64,000 nt of DNA from Areca catechu (taxonomy: Eukaryota > Streptophyta > Magnoliopsida > Arecales > Arecaceae): positions 6,822,001-6,886,000 of the forward strand of contig CM038046.1 in assembly GCA_021397845.1 (NCBI GenBank), given 5' to 3'. Below are positions 45,240-56,955 of the stretch, piece after piece. The position numbers and the translations under genes are program-made. The notes below the pieces were generated by a model. It did no database searches. It was not told the origin of the DNA and saw only the letters and a program-made list of their open reading frames with translations. Position 1 is the first letter of the stretch, and every line of letters starts with the position of its first letter.

Positions 45240-48085
45240 AAAACAATGACGGACAAGGTGACAATAACAAAATATAAGATATTGAGCTTTGACGGATCAA
45301 ACTTTGCATTTTAAAAAATAAAGATGCATGCGGTATTGATCAAGAATGGTTGTGAAATTGTTTTATAAGGAAAAGAACATAAACCACAATAGATGTCGAA
45401 TACATAATATATGGAGAAAGATAAGCTAGCAATGACAAATCTCTATTTGGCATTAGATGATTCAATACTATTTAATATCGAGACCGAGACTACTACAAAA
45501 TAGGTTTGGAAAAATTTAAAAAACTTCTATGAAGAAAAATGTTTGATGAATAAAATTTATTACGGTAATTATACACTCTAAAGATGAAGGACGGAATATC
45601 AGTTCAAGAATACTTGAATATATTTAATTCCATTGTGAGCAAGCTTACGACACTAGATGTGAGAATCAAAAAAGAAGTTAGCATTATACTTTGTTCTATG
45701 CCAAAATCTTAGGATAATCTCATTATGAACATGAATCATGTTGAAACCCTCAAGATAGAGTCAGTTGTTGCATCATTGCTAACAGAAAAGATAAGATGAA
45801 AATCTAGTGAAGGGAGCTGTTTGAGGGAGGCCATGGTAGTATGGGGAAGACCTTTCAAGAAGGAATGTGGTAATTGAGGGAAGGCAAGATCTAAATCCAA
45901 TGACAAGAAGAAGATGAAATGTTAGGATTGTTAAAAATTAGGGCACATGAAAAAATATTACCAGGTTAAAGGAATTGATATAAAATCCAAATAAAAAAAC
46001 TTCCAAGATAATATAGTAGAACATAAAGTTAGTTTGGCTATTGTGGAAGACGGAGATGCATTGACAGCATTGAAGATATCTGAACTTGTAATCGTTAGAT
46101 TTTGGATTCGAGGGCATCTTTTTACATGACTCCTTTTAAAGAGTGGTTTCAATCATACAAACCATGAGATGGTGGAGTTGTCTATTTGGATAACAATATA
46201 ACATGTCTTGTGGTTGGAGTGGAAGATGTTCGGATCAAAATATTTGATAATATAATTTAAATAATTTTTAATATTTGATATGTTCCTGTACTTCACAAGA
46301 GTCTACTATTACTTAAAAAGTTTTATAAGCAAGGCTTGAAGTTTGTTGGAGAGAAAGATTAACTTAAGGTGCGCTGAAGATGTTTGGTGGTGATGAAAGG
46401 ACAGTTTATAGGTGATCTTTATAAATTCGTAGGCGAGACTCAAGTGAGAGAAGTGGCAGTAGCAAAGTGTGAAGATAGTATCTCTGGCAGTTTGGCATCT
46501 TTGTTTGGGACATATGAGCAAACACGAGCTACAAATATTGTCAAATAAGGAGCTTCTTTCAGGATACAAGTCAATACCACTGGAATTTTATAAAGATTGT
46601 ATCTATAGTAAGAAAAGAAGGCTTTTTTTTTTTTTATCGCAGTAACGAAGTAAAGAATTTATTAAGCTAATTAATTCAGATACTTAAAAGTCACCTGATA
46701 TGTCATTGGATAGTTGTTCCTACTTTGTCTCCTTTATTGATGACTATTCTTGCAAGGCTTGGATATATATTCTAAAGCAGAAATTCGATATCTTTGAGAC
46801 CTTCAAGAAATTTAAGGCTTTAGTAAAAACTAAAAAGGATTTGAAAATCAAGTACCTACATTTTGATAATGGAGAATAATATTGTTCTAAAAAATTTGAG
46901 AAATTTTGTAACAAGCATGGATTTGACTATATCTCATGGTTCCTAGTACATCACAATAAAATGATATGGTTAAAAAGTTAAAGAGAATACTCATGGAGAG
47001 GGTCCAAAGTATGTTGAGTTCTACAAAACTTGAAAGAGATTTTAGGCAGAGGATGCGAGTAAGGCCTGTTACTTGATCAATCGAGCATCGACAAAATTAC
47101 TTGATTAGAAATTCTAGAGAAAATTTGGAACGGCAAGCTCATAAATTATTTTCATCTCCATGTTTTGGATGTGAAACTTATGCATGAATCTCAAAAGAGA
47201 AAAGGACAAAATTGAACAAAAACTCTCGAATTGCATCATTTTTGGCTATGCTAAAGGAGTAAAGGGATATCGATTGTGGAACTTTATTACCTACAAGATT
47301 ATTGTTAGCTGAGATGTCATGCTTGACAAAGAATCCTTTCAAGGCACCAAGGAAAAGCAAGATGATAAAGCTGTTGTTCATATTGAATTCTTTGGTACAT
47401 GCGATGAGGTGCAAATAGAACAAGCACAAGTTGATGATGAACCGGGCGTAGAGTCTCCACAACACCTAAAGATGTTATTTCATCGAAAGAGCCACCAACA
47501 AATTTTGAGAGGCATAGGAGGGTCATCAGATCTCTCGCGAGGTATGATGACTATATTACTTCTTTCATTCGTCCTGTTAACCATATTTGTGCTTTTGTTG
47601 CTTTGGCAGAGGAGGATAAGCCAACTTCATATAAGGAGACTTATGAATCCACCAATACTAGAAAGTGGCATTGTGCTATGAAGGAGGAGATGAAGTCACT
47701 TTAGAAGAACAATACTTAAAAACTTGCAATTCTACCGAAGGAGAGGAGTCCGATCGAATGTCAATGGGTGTATAAGGTGAAGAATGATACAAATAGAAAT
47801 GTGAAAAGGTTTAAAGCATGTTTGGTGATGAAGGGTTATCTTAGAAACTAGGAATTAACTTTGATGAGATCTTCTTACTAGTGGCTCGATTAATTACTAT
47901 TCGGGTTATTTTGACGATCACGGTAGTCATGGATTTGGAGCTTGAGTAAATGGATATAAAAACAACATTCTTGAATTATGATTTAGAGTAGAAGATTTAT
48001 ATGGCTCAACTTGAAGGTTTTGTTAAAAAAATAAAGAATAGTTGGTTTGTTGGTTGAACAAATCATTGTATGATCTCAAACAGGC
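45240..48085 (+). mobile_element. Ty1/copia retrotransposon remnant (gag-PR-INT-RT)
   Basis: Order is that of Ty1/copia. Gag: ILSFDGSNFAF at about 45273, LYLALDDSILFNIET at about 45442 and a zinc-knuckle remnant, GHMKKYY, at about 45942. Protease: ILDSRASFYMTPFKEWF at about 46097. Pre-integrase and integrase pieces lie at about 46290-47150. Reverse transcriptase: ECQWVYKVKNDTN at about 47756 and MDIKTTFLNYDLE ... IYMAQLEGFVKKIKNSWF ... LNKSLYDLKQAS up to about 48085. It stops in the middle of the RT domain, and neither LTR is evident. Stops are frequent, so it is long dead. Confidence 0.8.
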
Positions 48086-48089
48086 ATCT

Positions 48090-48364
48090 AGTTGTTGTAA
48101 AGCTGTCAATGGATTGAGTACGGACCCGAGACCCGTGGATATTTACCCAACGGGTCTGGGTCTAGATCTAAATCTGGACCCGTTTATCCGGACCCGGATC
48201 CGGACCCGTTTAGTCATAATTAAATGGATCCGGGTCTAGATATTACATATCCAAACCCGGCAAACCCGAGACACGATTATATAAAATAATATTATATATA
48301 TTTATATGTTTATATATATTTATATAAATATAGAACGTTAGATGATGATCCAACGATTCGCGAT
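48090..48364. repeat. Short repeat fragment with GGACCCGGATCC motifs, then AT-rich DNA
   Basis: Starting right where the copia RT is cut off, ACCCGTTTATCCGGACCCGG-like motifs occupy about 48110-48265, followed by AT-rich sequence. It resembles the motif cluster at 26765-27440. Confidence 0.45.
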
Positions 48365-48740
48365 TGTTGCCGATCTTACCGCGGTGGCCTGTAGCTCATA
48401 AGCTGGTGCCGGTTTTCGGATTCCCTCACCTCGAGATTTCCAAGCTTCCGGTCTTGCAAAACAAAGTTAGAGACCCGGGCCGGGAATTCCGGCATGGGAA
48501 CTCCGACGGTCAAGTTAGAGCACGGCAAGATGGAACCGGTCCTCTAAGGCGGGTTCCCGAAGAATTCCCGTGCTTAGAGGAGATATAGATGAAAGAAGTG
48601 TGGGGAGAGAGGGGTTGAAGCCCGGCTTCCTGTGTTGGGTTCACCGAGCTCGCGCCTGTGGACTTCTCGGGGGTCCCAGGATCGTTCTCTCGATGTTCTC
48701 TCTTCTTTCCGACTTATCTTTCCATCCGCTTTCTCTGTCC

Positions 48741-48750
48741 CTTTTATATC
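48741..48750 (-). promoter_or_regulatory. TATA box of the gypsy 2 LTR
   Basis: GATATAAAAG on the minus strand, about 380 bp before the LTR end, followed by a purine-rich start region. Confidence 0.5.
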
Positions 48751-49120
48751 ACCGGACCGCCTTCAGCCCACGTCCCCTCCCGGAGATCTCTGGATCTTCT
48801 CCCCCTCCTTCTCCTTCAAGTCCGAGAGTTAAGTGGCCGGCACGCCTTGTCCGCCGTGTGTCACGAAAGGGGGAAGACCGGCGAGACCTTGGGCCAAGTG
48901 CGGGAGCTCGCCTTTCGGGGCGTTGACGGTGGGCTTCTTGCTGTTTCAGGCTCCTGCCCGCAAGGATTTCATTCCTCAGTTATGGGGCCCTGTTTAATTG
49001 ATGCAAATGAGGTTTCGCGTATCACTGCAGGCCGTACTGGTGCCCCGTATGGGGTGCAGCGCGCGCCGGTTCTAGTGGCGACCTCGTGACCCGTGTCTTC
49101 GCCTCCCAGAGGCTTTGTAG

Positions 49121-50905
49121 AGTAGGGCTGACTTCGATCGAGGTGGACCCATCAGGGGGTGCCACCTGGCGATGGAGCAGAAGGCCGCCAGCTTCGGCCG
49201 AGATGGACCCCTCTTGGGTGGACACTTGGCGGAGTGGTAGAGAGAGGCTCGACTTCGACCGAGGTGGACCCGTCTTGGGGTGCCACCTGGAGAAGGAGCA
49301 GGAGGGCCTGGTTCGACCTCGGCAGAGGTGGACCCGTCTTGGGATGCCACCTGGCGAGGGAGCAGAAGGCCGCCAGCTTCGACCGAGGTGGACCCCTCCT
49401 GGGTGGACACCTGGCGGAGTGGCAGAGAAAGGCTCGACTTCGGTCGAGGTGGACCCGTCTTGGGGTGCCACCTAGCGAGGGAGCAGAAGGCTGCCAGCTT
49501 CGACCGAGGTGGACCCCTCCTGGATGGACACCTGGTGGAGTGGCAAAGAGAGGCTTGACTTCGGTCGAGGTGGACCCGTCTTGGGGTGCCACCTGGTGAA
49601 GGAGCAGGAGGGCCTGGCTCGACCTCGGTCGAGGTGGACCCGTCTTGGGGTGCCACTTGGTGAGGGAGCCAAAGGCCTCTAGCTTCGGCCGAGGTGGACC
49701 CTTACTGGGTGGATACCTAGTGGAGTGGCAGATAGAGGCTCGACTTCGGTAGAGGTGGACCCATCTTGGGATGACACCTGGCGAAGGAGTAGGAGAGCCT
49801 GGCTCGACCTCAGCAGAGATGGACCCGTCTTGGGGTGCCACCTGGCAAAGGAGTAGAAAGTCGCCAACTTCGGTCGAGGTGGACCCCTTCGGGGTGGACA
49901 CCTGGCGGAGTGGCAGAGAGAGGCTCGACTTCGACCGAGATGGACCCGTCTTGGGGTGCCACCTAGCGTAGGAGCAGGAGGGCCCGGCTCAACCTTGGCA
50001 GAGGTGGACCCGTCTTGGGGTGCCACCTGGTGAGGGAGCAAGGGGCCGCCAGCTTCGGCCAAGGTGGACCCCTCTTGGGTGGATAACTGGCGGAGTGGCA
50101 GAGAGAGGCTTGACTTCGACCATGGTGGACCCGTCTTGGGGTGCCACCTGGTGAAAGAGCAGGAGGGCCTGGCTCGACCTCGGTAGAGGTGGACCCGTCT
50201 TGGGGTGCCACTTGGCGAGGGAGCAGAAGGCCGCCAGCTTCGACCAAGGTGGACCCCTCCTGGGTGGACACCTGGTGGAGTGGCAGAGAGAGGCTCGACT
50301 TCGGTCGAGGTGGACCCGTCTTGGGGTGCCACCCAGCGAAGGAGCAGGAGGGCCCAGCTCGACCTCGGCAGAGGTGGACCCGTCTTGGGGTGCTACCTCG
50401 CGAGGGAGCAAGGGGCCACCAGCTTCGGTCGAGGTGGACCCCTCTTGGGTGGACAACTGGCGGAGTGGCAGAGAGAGGCTCGACTTCGGTCAAGGTGGAC
50501 CCATCTTGGGGTAACACCTGGCGAAGGAGCAGGAGGGCCCGGCTCGACCTCGGCAAAGGTGGACCCGTCTTGGGGTGCCACCTGGCGAGGGAGCAGAAGG
50601 CCGCCAGCTTCGACCGAGGTGGACCCCTCTTGGGTGGACACCTGGCGGAGTGGCAGAGAGAGGTTTGACTTCGGTCGAGGTGGACCCGTCTTGGGATGCC
50701 ACCTGGCGAAGGAGCAGGAGGGTCCGGCTCGACCTCGGCAGAGATGGTCCCGTCTTGGGGTGCTACTTGGCGAGGGAGAAAGGGGCCACCAGCTTCGACC
50801 GAGGTGGACCCCTCCTGGGTGGACACCTGGCGGAGTGGCAGAGAGAGGCTCGACTTCGACCGAGGAGGACCTGTCTTAGGGTGCCACGTGGCGAAGGAGC
50901 AGGAA
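49121..50905. repeat. 185-bp higher-order tandem repeat inside the LTR
   Basis: Each 185-bp repeat has three related subunits of about 61, 64 and 60 bp, all built on GAGGTGGACCC..CTTGGG and differing in their tails (GGCGGAGTGGCAGAGAG; GCGAAGGAGCAGGAGGGCC; GCGAGGGAGCAGAAGGCCGCC). The GGACCCCTC landmark of the first subunit falls at 49205, 49390, 49511, 49696, 49881, 50066, 50251, 50436, 50621 and 50806. Spacing is exactly 185 except one 121-bp step that lacks a 64-bp subunit. Long open frames exist in several frames on both strands as a by-product. Confidence 0.95.
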
Positions 50906-51499
50906 TTTTGAAAGAAAAATTCACGTGGCACCGGCGGCGTCCGGCTGGATCTGACACACATTCCATGTCAGCGATGTAGCCATATCAGTTGCCCCCCATC
51001 CCCAGGTCCCATCGAAGCATCGCGGCTTGGGACATGGGCAGTTAATACGGAGATGACATGGAAAGGACGAAAATCCTATGTTATAATTGCCATGATCGCT
51101 GCCGCCGCTTCTGTTGCGCCCGAGACCCTATGGGAGGCCGCCACGTGCGCATGTCTGACGGGCCATTAATATGCCATTTCGAAACCGAGGCAGTTTTCAT
51201 TGGATCGAAGCGTCGATGTCGGGCATGCCTCCACGTGGCGGTCATCTGATGGCCCGGGATGGAAAGAGGCATACGGCTGCTATTGATTGAATTTGAAAAG
51301 GAGGGGGACTTTTCGGAAACGAAGTCTCTCGACTTTCTCACACCTCACCGGCAGTTGCAGCGATCTCCTTTCATCTTCCAAGGGTTGCCAATCTTTTGGT
51401 ACAAAACATCTGGATGAGTGCCTGCAACTCCTTTTCCTCTTCTACCTCTAGACTCTATGTTACCGCGAATCCCATTCTCTTCTTGCTTCTCCTTCCTTA
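50906..51499 (+). other. LTR end and leader before the antisense ORF
   Basis: 50906-50987 is the LTR terminus shared with 56831-56914. 50988-51499 has no coding. It would be the promoter and leader of the antisense ORF if that is transcribed: C/T-rich at 51340-51490, with no certain TATA box. Confidence 0.5.
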
Positions 51500-53684
51500 A
51501 TGGCACGTCGTCGTCATATTTCTTCAAACTCGGATGAGGCCAGTCCTTCCCGGTCGAGGACTCCATCGTCCTTCTCCTCAGAGGAGGAAGAGATTCCAGT
51601 CGAGGTCTGGAGGCAACTTCGGCCGGGGACTTTGACCATAGGCATCCCTAGGGGTCCTAGGTCTCCCCTTGCAATTCCTGCACGTCCCATTTCTTCCCTT
51701 CCTCCTCCGGTGGCAGAGGTTTCTTCTTCTGGTCCCTCCGGTTAAGCCTCGACGATGACCGGAGATGACCTTTCTTGGATCTGGGATACCTATAGGGTCC
51801 CGGATTCAATCTATCTTTCCCTCCCAGGACCCTGGGACCGAGTGACTTCGAGTGGCCCTAGGAGGGTCACCTTCTACGAAGACTTCCTTGTTGGGGTCTT
51901 CGTTTCCCCCTTCATCCATTCTTCCTTTCTTTCCTTAGTCACTATCGTCTTGTCCCGGTCCAATTGGCTCCCAATGCCATCCGGGTCATCTTTGCTTTCA
52001 TCGTCTTTTGTCACTTCCACGGGTTCGTTGCCTATTTCTCCCTTTTCAGGGCCCTCTTCATCCTGAAACGCTACTCTATCGATGATGGCTGGTGGTATAT
52101 TTCACCTTGGCTTAGGTGCCTCAGGTTCGACCTCCCCTCGTCGATCAAGGATTGGAAGAATCGCTTTTTCTTTGCCTCGGTCGAGGACGTTGACTGGGCC
52201 TGGAGCGAGCCAGACCGGTCCCCGAACAGGAACTCCCAGGTCGAGCCAGTGGACCAAGAGGTCTTCACGCAGATGCTGGGTGACATGGTTCCGGCTCTCG
52301 AGGTCTGCTCTCAGAGCATAATTTATTCGAGGCAGGAATCAGTCCCATCCGGGAGTTGGGTGAGACCCCGGATCTCCTTCTGTTGCTTTCATTTTTTGCT
52401 CTGCACTTCTTTTCCTCTAAAATGGCCTAACTGACATTTTCCTCCAGGTATAAAGTTCTCCGTCGAGAGCCTGATGAAGGGTGCCCTGAAGAGGGACACC
52501 GTTGAAGGGATCGAGGAGACCCCAGCGAAGAGGGCTCTTACTAAGACGAGTCGGGGGCCAGTTCCCACTCCCGCTGCTACCGGGGCAACGGGTTCTGTTC
52601 CCAGGCTGCCCCAGTCTCGTGCGCCTGATGTCCCCGTCGTCGAGCTCGACAGGACCGAGGAAGAGAGGAGGCCGGAACTTCCTCGGGCAGCGCCTGCTCC
52701 AATTGCCGCGCCGGTTGTCTCCATAGTGGCCACTAGGGCGATGGCGGCCCCACCGACGGCCGCATTGCCCGGCGAAGGGGCGGCTGCCCAACCTGCTGCT
52801 GACGCCCACGTTCCACCTCCGAGTCTCGCCGCCAACTCCTCCGTCATCCGTGACCAAGGGCTCGCGGAAAGAATGATGGAGTTTGCCAGCACCTCCCGGG
52901 ACCGCCGTTTGAGGGACGGCCGGGACTATGCTGACGCACTGCTGGGGATCCTCCCTCAACTCTTCACGGTAAGTCCCGAGCTCTCCTCCTTTAAAGTTCC
53001 AGTTGGATCTTACTGACATCTTGTTTCTTCCTTGATGCAGATCGGGACTGATGTTCTTTTGCTGAGAAATTTCCTCTCGGGCTACGCCAAGAAGGATACC
53101 GAGAAGGAGAAGAGACTCGGCAAGCTCGCAGCTGATGTGAATGACCTCATGGAGAAGGGGGTCGAGCTGTGGGGGAACAACGGGCCCTACGGGCGGACCT
53201 GGGTCACGCCGAGGGGCGCGTGAGGGAGCTCGAGACCTCTCTGTCTGAGGAGAGGATCTCGAACCAGCATCGTGCCGAAGACGACACGGCGGAGATGGCG
53301 CGCCTCAGGGCCCAATCCCGGTCACTGGAGCGCCGGGTCGAGGAGGTCCTCAAGGAGCTAAGCGCGTCCAAGGAGTAGACCTCCCGCGTCAGAGGGATGT
53401 TGGAGGCGTCCAGGAGGCAGGCATAGGAAGCCATGTTGAGGTTCCGGGCCTCCGAGGACTTCAGGGCGGAGGTGCATGAGGTGGCCGTGGACTCCTTCCT
53501 GAAGGGCTTCCAGGTGTGCCAGGAGAAAGTAAGTTCCTTCTTCCCCGAGCTCGACCTTAGTAGAGTCGTGCTGGGCGGCCGGAGGGAGGAGCCCACTGAG
53601 GGAGCTTCTACTGCGGCGGTAGCTGAGGTGGCGGCTCCCAAGCAGCCTTCTGACGACGCCGCCGGCGGAGATGGTGCCCCTTAG
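51500..53684 (+). pseudogene. Antisense ORF of gypsy 2: plant putative gypsy-type (PF04195-like) protein, spliced, decayed
   Basis: Opposite in strand to the element's pol. From ATG at 51500 a Ser-rich, acidic N-terminus (SSNSDEASPSRSR) leads through one in-frame TAA (51743) into MTGDDLSWIWDTYRVPDSIY. After a frameshift near 51905 comes the conserved core: APNAIRVIFAFIVFCHFHGF..., WWYISPWLRCLRF, WKNRFFFASVEDVDW. This resembles the 'putative gypsy-type transposon' domain I know as PF04195. Introns are likely at about 52360-52447 and clearly at 52969-53040 (GTAAGT...TGCAG, phase 0 between LFT and IGTDV). The C-terminal part (53041-53684) is a coiled coil (KRLGKLAADVNDL, VRELETSLSEERI, ARLRAQSRSLERRVEEVLKEL). 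The function of this protein is unknown to me. Confidence 0.7.
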
Positions 53685-53881
53685 CTGGAAGAGGATGCAG
53701 TCGCAGCGAAGTAGTCCAGCGACTCTATTTCTTTTTCTTTACTTCTGCATGGTCATGTATTCCTTTTTTTTTTTTATTTAGGGTCACCCGGCCTGTCGGG
53801 GCCCTCCTTTGTAAGAAACTTTTTGATAGAAATGAAGAATTTCTTCCATGAATTTGTTCTTCTCTTTTTTTTTGTGCATCT

Positions 53882-54215
53882 TTCGGACTGAACCCCGGCG
53901 CTAGCCATCGGGACTAAGTCCCGTGGTGCGTTCCAAGCTGAACTCCGGGATTGCATGGGCGAACTGGGTTCTGCTCCACCTTCCAGACCGAGGTTCGGGA
54001 ATTCGCTTTGGAACCAGGTTCCTTGTGAGCTTCCGGACTGAACCCCGGGGCCGCAGGCTGGAATTGAGCCTTGTGCGACGTACCGAGCTGTTCTCCGGGA
54101 TTTAGTAGGACCGGGACCTAAGTCTCTGGGATCTCTTTCGGACTGAACTCCGGGGCTGCATGTCGGAATTTAATTCCATGCGACACTCCAGACTGAACTT
54201 CGGGATTTTTATGAG
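53882..54215. repeat. 50-bp minisatellite downstream of gypsy 2 integrase
   Basis: About seven degenerate units near 50 bp each of TTCCGGACTGAACCCCGGG plus a variable CATCGGAATTGAGTCCTGTGCG-like part. It sits between integrase and the antisense ORF, the position where Tat elements often carry tandem repeats. Confidence 0.8.
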
Positions 54216-54352
54216 AGGGGACTTCGCACCTTCGTGGATCTTTCGCCGTGCCCATGCTTGCCAAACCTAGAGCTGGATGGCTTTTGTCCTATGAGACGAG
54301 AGTAGGCATTTGGTGAAAAAGATTTTATTATTGAAGTTTGAGGGGCTTTACA

Positions 54353-55480
54353 CTATTGGTAGTACATCCTCAGGTTTGAGGCATTCCAAGTCCGAGGGAA
54401 CCGGGACCCGCCTAGCTCCTCCAGGTAGTATGCCTCGTGGGGAAGTGCCTCCGTCACTTTGTAAGGGCCTTCCCAATTTGGGAAGAGCTTTCCGCACTCT
54501 CGCGATTGGGAAGCTTCAGCACGGTGTAGCACTAAGTCTCCCTGGTAGAAGGACTTCGGTCGCACCCTGGAGTTGTAGTATCTGGCCACCCGTTGCCGGT
54601 AAGCTGCTATCCGAACTCGGGCCCTATCCCTCGTTTCTTCAAGAAGCTCCAGGTTCAGTAGCAGCCGCGCCGGGTTCTCCGCCTTGTCATACTGCTCCAC
54701 GCGCAGGGTCAGTAGGCTGAGCTCAATTGGAATAACCGCTTCCGCCCTGAAAACGAGGTTGAATGGGGTCTCGTCCGTAGCCATCCTTGGGGTAGTGTGG
54801 TATGCCCAAAGGACACTCGAGAGCTCTTCTGCCCACCTCCCCTTGGCCTGATCTAGTCTTGTCCGAAGGCCTTGCAAGATGGTCCTGTTCGTTACCTTGG
54901 CTTCTCCATTTGTCTGAGGATGCGCCACCGAGGTGAAACGGTGATGGATGTTGAGGTTGTCGCAAAACTCCTCGAACTCCCGATAATCAAACTGGCATCC
55001 GTTGTCGGTGATGATGGTATGGGGTAAGGCGAAGCGACAGATAATCGACTTCCAAAGGAACTTAGTGACATTTGCCTCCGTAATCCGGGCCAGGGGCTCG
55101 GCCTCGACCCACTTTGTGAAGTAGTCGATAGCCACAATTAGGAACTTTCATTGTCCGGACGCCGGGGGAAAAGGTTCGAGGAGGTCCATGCCCCATTGGG
55201 AGAATGGCCACGGGGCAGAGAGTTGGGAGAGCGGAGCGGCAGGTTGACGTTGCACCACAGCTTGCCGCTGACATCGGTCATACCTTTTTATGAAGTCAAC
55301 TGCATCTTCTTTCTTTGTCTCCCAGAAATAACCTTGACGGAGGGCCTTGTACGCCAGCGTCCTGCCCCTACATGGTTCCCACAAATGCCCTCGTGGATCT
55401 CCTGGAGCACGAGTGCGGCTTCTGCGGGTCTCAGACACTTGAGAAGCGGGTAGGAGTAGGATCTCCGATATAGTAGCCCG
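54353..55480 (-). pseudogene. Integrase of gypsy 2
   Basis: The best-preserved pol part. A frame-broken H2C2 region (HEGICGNHVGA then YDRCQRQAVVQRQPA, about 55420-55240) is followed by an open frame of 260 codons, 55135-54353. It contains AIDYFTKWVEAEPLARI, PHTIITDNGCQFDY (second catalytic Asp), SVAHPQTNGEAKVTN (catalytic Glu in NGEAK), WAYHTTPRMATDETPF, and the C-terminal GPYKVTEALPHEAYYLEEL. It ends in LRMYYQ. The first catalytic Asp would be in GMDLLEPFP at about 55190, in another frame. Confidence 0.85.
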
Positions 55481-55699
55481 TCCATCAATACGAACCATGC
55501 GGCCTTCCTCTTAATGAGGCCAGCCACCACGCGGTCCTCTGGCAAGGTGCCGTTGGTGATGTACTCGATGTACTTATCCATCCAGCTGGGCTCTGGGTTG
55601 ACCTGCTGGACCTCCATAGGTGTCCCGTAGCTTGGGACTTTGAGATGCTCGATGTAAGTGCGGCCCAGCGATGAGTCTGGTAGGGTTGCAAGTCGGGAG

Positions 55700-56242
55700 A
55701 GGGTGTCTGCACGAGCGTTTTCTCCACGAGGGATATGGGAGACGCTGAAGCGTCGAAATCCGGCCGTGCTCACAGCACGAGCTCCAGGTACTTCGCCATT
55801 TAGGGGTCCCACGCCTCGTACTCTTCCGAGACCTACCCGGCCACTAGCTACGAGTCGGTGAAGACCCTGAGGCAGGCCACGCCCAGCTCGCGGGACACTC
55901 TTAGTCCCGCGAGGAGCGCTTCGTACTCCGCCTGGTTATTGGTAGCGGTGAACTGGAAGCAGAGCGCACACTCGGCGACGACCCCTTCGCCGTTGGCAAG
56001 GATGAGTCCAGCTTCGCTCCCACCGGAGTTTGAGGCTCCGTCCACGTGAAGGATCCAGACGTCCTCCTCTGGTCCTGGTTCCGGCTGCCGATCTTGGGGG
56101 CTTTCTTCTGGCCCCTCGCCCAGGCCTGCACACTCAACCAAGAAATCATCGAGTACCTGTGCCTTCATGGCCGACCTCGGCCTGTAGGTGATGTCGAACT
56201 CGCTAAGCTTTAGCACCCACTTCGCCAGGCGCCCAGACGTGT
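55700..56242 (-). pseudogene. RNase H end and archaeal-type RNase H of gypsy 2
   Basis: From 56240 the minus strand reads DTSGRLAKWVLKLSEFDITYRPRSAMKAQ, the end of the ordinary RNase H and its linker. It continues into the Tat-type second RNase H: WILHVDGASNSGGSEAG, TATNNQAEYEALLAGLRVSRELG, and FTDS at about 55850. A frame change or stop follows near 55848. HIPRGENARADTLSRLATLP (about 55730-55670) completes the domain. Confidence 0.8.
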
Positions 56243-56914
56243 CCCGTCTTGGGGTGCCACCTGGCGAAGGAGCAGGAGGGCTTGGCTCGACCTCGGTAGA
56301 GGTGGACCCGTCTTGGGGTGCCACTTGGCGAGGGAGCAGAAGGCCGCTAGCTTCGACCGAGGTGGACCCCTCCTGGGTGGACACCTGGCGGAGCAGCAGA
56401 GAGAGGCTCGACTTCGACCGAGGTGGACCCGTCTTGGGGTGCCACCTGGCGAAGGAGCATGAAGGCCTGGCTCGACCTTGGCAGAGGTGGACCCGTCTTG
56501 GGGTGTCACCTGGCGAGGGAGCAGAAGGCTGCCAGCTTCGGCCGAGGTGGACCCCTCCTGGGTGGACACCTGGCGGAGTGGCACAGAGAGGCTTGACTTC
56601 GACAGAGATGGACCCGTCTTGGGATGCCACCTGATGAAGGAGCAGGAGGGCCTGGCTCGACCTCGACAGAGATGGACCCGTCTTGGGGTGCCACCTGACG
56701 AGGGAGCAGAAGGCCGCCAGCTTCGGCCGAGGTGGACCCCTCCTGGGTGGACACCTGGTGGAGTGGCAGAGAGAGGCTCGACTTCGACCGAAGTGGACCC
56801 GTCTTGGGTTGCCACCTGGTGAAGGAGCAGGAATTTTGAAAGAAAAATCCACGTGGCACCGGCGGCATCCAGCTGGATCTGACACACGTTCCACGTCAGC
56901 GATGTAGCCATATC
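56243..56914 (-). repeat. Truncated 5' LTR of gypsy 2 with three 185-bp repeats
   Basis: Carries the same higher-order array (landmarks 56364, 56549, 56734, spacing 185 bp) and the same LTR start sequence as 50906-50987. The array joins the RNase H coding sequence directly at about 56243. The promoter half of the LTR, the primer site, gag, PR and RT are therefore missing. Confidence 0.85.
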
Positions 56915-56955
56915 ACCCCATATAAGTGATATTAGTATAGATGGTATCACAATAA

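Larger units (their letters stand above)
48365..50987 (-). repeat. 3' LTR of gypsy element 2 (about 2.6 kb)
   Basis: On the minus strand it starts TGATATGGCTACATCGCTGA (50987), contains the 185-bp array, then a TATA-like GATATAAAAG at about 48750-48741, and ends near GATCGGCAACA (48365). The ending resembles the GGCAGCAACA end of gypsy element 1. The outer limit at 48365 is inferred from this similarity. Confidence 0.6.
48365..56914 (-). mobile_element. Ty3/gypsy retrotransposon, Tat lineage (Grande-like layout), internally deleted
   Basis: A minus-strand element of about 8.5 kb. From its 5' side: a truncated LTR (56914-56243), then directly the end of RNase H, the archaeal-type RNase H, integrase, a 50-bp repeat block, an antisense intron-containing ORF, and a full 3' LTR (50987-48365). 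gag, protease and RT are absent. Both LTR copies share the terminal stretch ending ...TAGCCATATCA on the plus strand and diverge right after it, which sets the boundary. The flanks do not give a matching 5-bp duplication (gcgat versus cccca), so one end may be rearranged. Confidence 0.8.

Noticed and set aside
49022..50961. Long open frames (up to 332 codons) on both strands
   Set aside because: They track the 185-bp repeat. Since 185 is not a multiple of three, each repeat shifts frame and all frames look open. No domain, no start context.
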